5,796 nt of DNA, from positions 1 through 5,796 of the forward strand of contig CAMWKX010000089.1 in NCBI GenBank assembly GCA_947174955.1, in the 5' to 3' direction. The notes under the pieces are model-generated. The model saw only the letters and a list, made by a program, of their open reading frames with translations. It was not told where the DNA came from and searched no databases. The DNA comes from an uncultured Clostridia bacterium. GTDB taxonomy: Bacteria; Bacillota; Clostridia; Christensenellales; Borkfalkiaceae. This document shows, one piece after another, positions 5,221 to 5,796 of this stretch (positions within the stretch are counted from its first letter, which is position 1; each line of letters opens with the position of its first letter). The position numbers were made by a program, and so were the translations under genes.

Positions 5221-5796
5221 CGTATTCGGCTTTTTGGCAATATCCGAGAATACCGGAGTTATGACCATATCGCCCGTTATGCTGACGGTATCGCCCGCGT
5301 TATAAGCCACGCCGTTAACCGACCAGTGCGAGAACTTCTTTCCTTCGGGCGCGACGCAGTCTTCCAGAACGAAAGAGTCCGAAAAGTCGTGCCAGGTTAC
5401 CGTCTGTTCTTCCTTATTGTTGAAAGTGACCGTATAACGCTTTGCCGTATCCGCAATTATTTCAACGTTGCCCGTAATCGTAACGCCTGTTGCGGGAGCA
5501 AACCATTCGTCGGCAACTTTCCAGCCAAGCAGCGAAACCTGTTCGGATATACTGCCTATGGGCAGATAGAACTTGCTGTCGGGTATGATATAGAAGGTCT
5601 GGATATTGTCGTCGTCGTATTTCAGCGTAACTATAAATTTCGTCTTGATTACAGCGGTGAAAGTACAGTTACCGTTGATTACTACCGTTTCGCCGGCGGC
5701 ATACGAATTTCCGTTCGACGTCCATTCCGCTATTTATTTATCTTCGACGAGATCTTCAGGAGTTTCGGGCAAAACGAAATTGCCGAGCGCAACCGT

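Larger units (their letters stand above)
4729..5796 (-). pseudogene. Membrane-anchored List-Bact repeat surface protein, 3' part, interrupted by an in-frame stop
   Basis: The minus-strand frame enters from the right edge and ends with TAA at 4729-4731. About three List-Bact (InlB B-type) repeats of some 65 residues are visible, at roughly 5641-5796, 5446-5640 and 5245-5445, each with a GW/HW/EW-type core and a final GxxxITGN-like strand. A hydrophobic span follows (about 26 residues, 5143-5220), then MKRRK and a tail of about 137 residues dominated by Lys, Pro and Ala. By the positive-inside rule the repeats are extracellular and the tail cytoplasmic; there is no LPXTG signal. A TAA at 5734-5736 breaks the frame inside a repeat: LPETPEDLVEDK before it and IAEWTSNGNSYAAGETV after it belong to one unit. 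No start codon with a ribosome binding site follows, so the downstream part is probably not made on its own. It is a nonsense-mutated gene or a base error. Its binding target is unknown. Confidence 0.75.

Noticed and set aside
4577..5305. Plus-strand open frame of 242 codons rich in Gly, Ala, Leu and Phe
   Set aside because: It overlaps the HxlR gene out of frame, runs through the terminator and owes its open frame to the antisense of the Lys/Pro/Ala repeat tract.
5308..5310. GTG at 5310 as start of a 193-residue protein
   Set aside because: It lies in the middle of a List-Bact repeat, and the same frame continues upstream with clear repeat homology.

Overview
The window looks like a chromosomal segment of a mid-GC Gram-positive bacterium, most likely an uncultured gut member of the Clostridia. 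This is inference from the AGGAG/GGAGG ribosome binding sites, sigma-A-type promoters with extended -10 elements, compact gene spacing, a Clostridia-style RNase E/G and a surface protein built of List-Bact (InlB B-type) repeats. No mobile element, CRISPR array, rRNA or tRNA is visible. No gap between genes exceeds 300 bases.

Left part (1-2270): the first codons of a minus-strand gene (1-11) sit behind a strong promoter that is embedded in the terminator dyad of the next gene. That next gene, minus strand 131-565, encodes a SecB-like export chaperone. It is divergent from an RNase E/G-family ribonuclease (715-2214, plus strand). The shared intergenic region carries two back-to-back promoters, one per gene. 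A 14-bp-stem terminator at 2240-2270 separates the RNase from the convergent block that follows.

Central part (2270-4689), the most interesting block: a minus-strand operon of cupin (3844-4194), zinc-type macrodomain ADP-ribosyl hydrolase (3075-3836) and class-M sirtuin, SirTM (2270-3106). Divergent from it is a small HxlR-family regulator (4363-4689). SirTM is known as a protein ADP-ribosyltransferase and its partner macrodomain as the eraser. The sirtuin here has the Gln-for-His active-site change of that class. In the described systems the pair sits with a lipoylated GcvH-like carrier and a lipoate ligase. Here neither is adjacent, and a cupin plus an HxlR regulator with an N-terminal cysteine take their place. 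The 168-bp intergenic region has promoters for both directions and, between them, a GTTACT direct repeat exactly 30 bp apart around an inverted repeat. A stress- or electrophile-controlled reversible ADP-ribosylation cassette is a reasonable hypothesis.

Right part (4699-5796): a second bidirectional terminator, then the 3' part of a minus-strand gene for a membrane-anchored surface protein. It has extracellular List-Bact repeats, one membrane span and a long Lys/Pro/Ala-rich tail predicted to be cytoplasmic. The reading frame is open to the window edge except for one in-frame TAA at 5734-5736. That stop falls inside a recognisable repeat unit, so the gene appears broken (or the base is a sequencing error).
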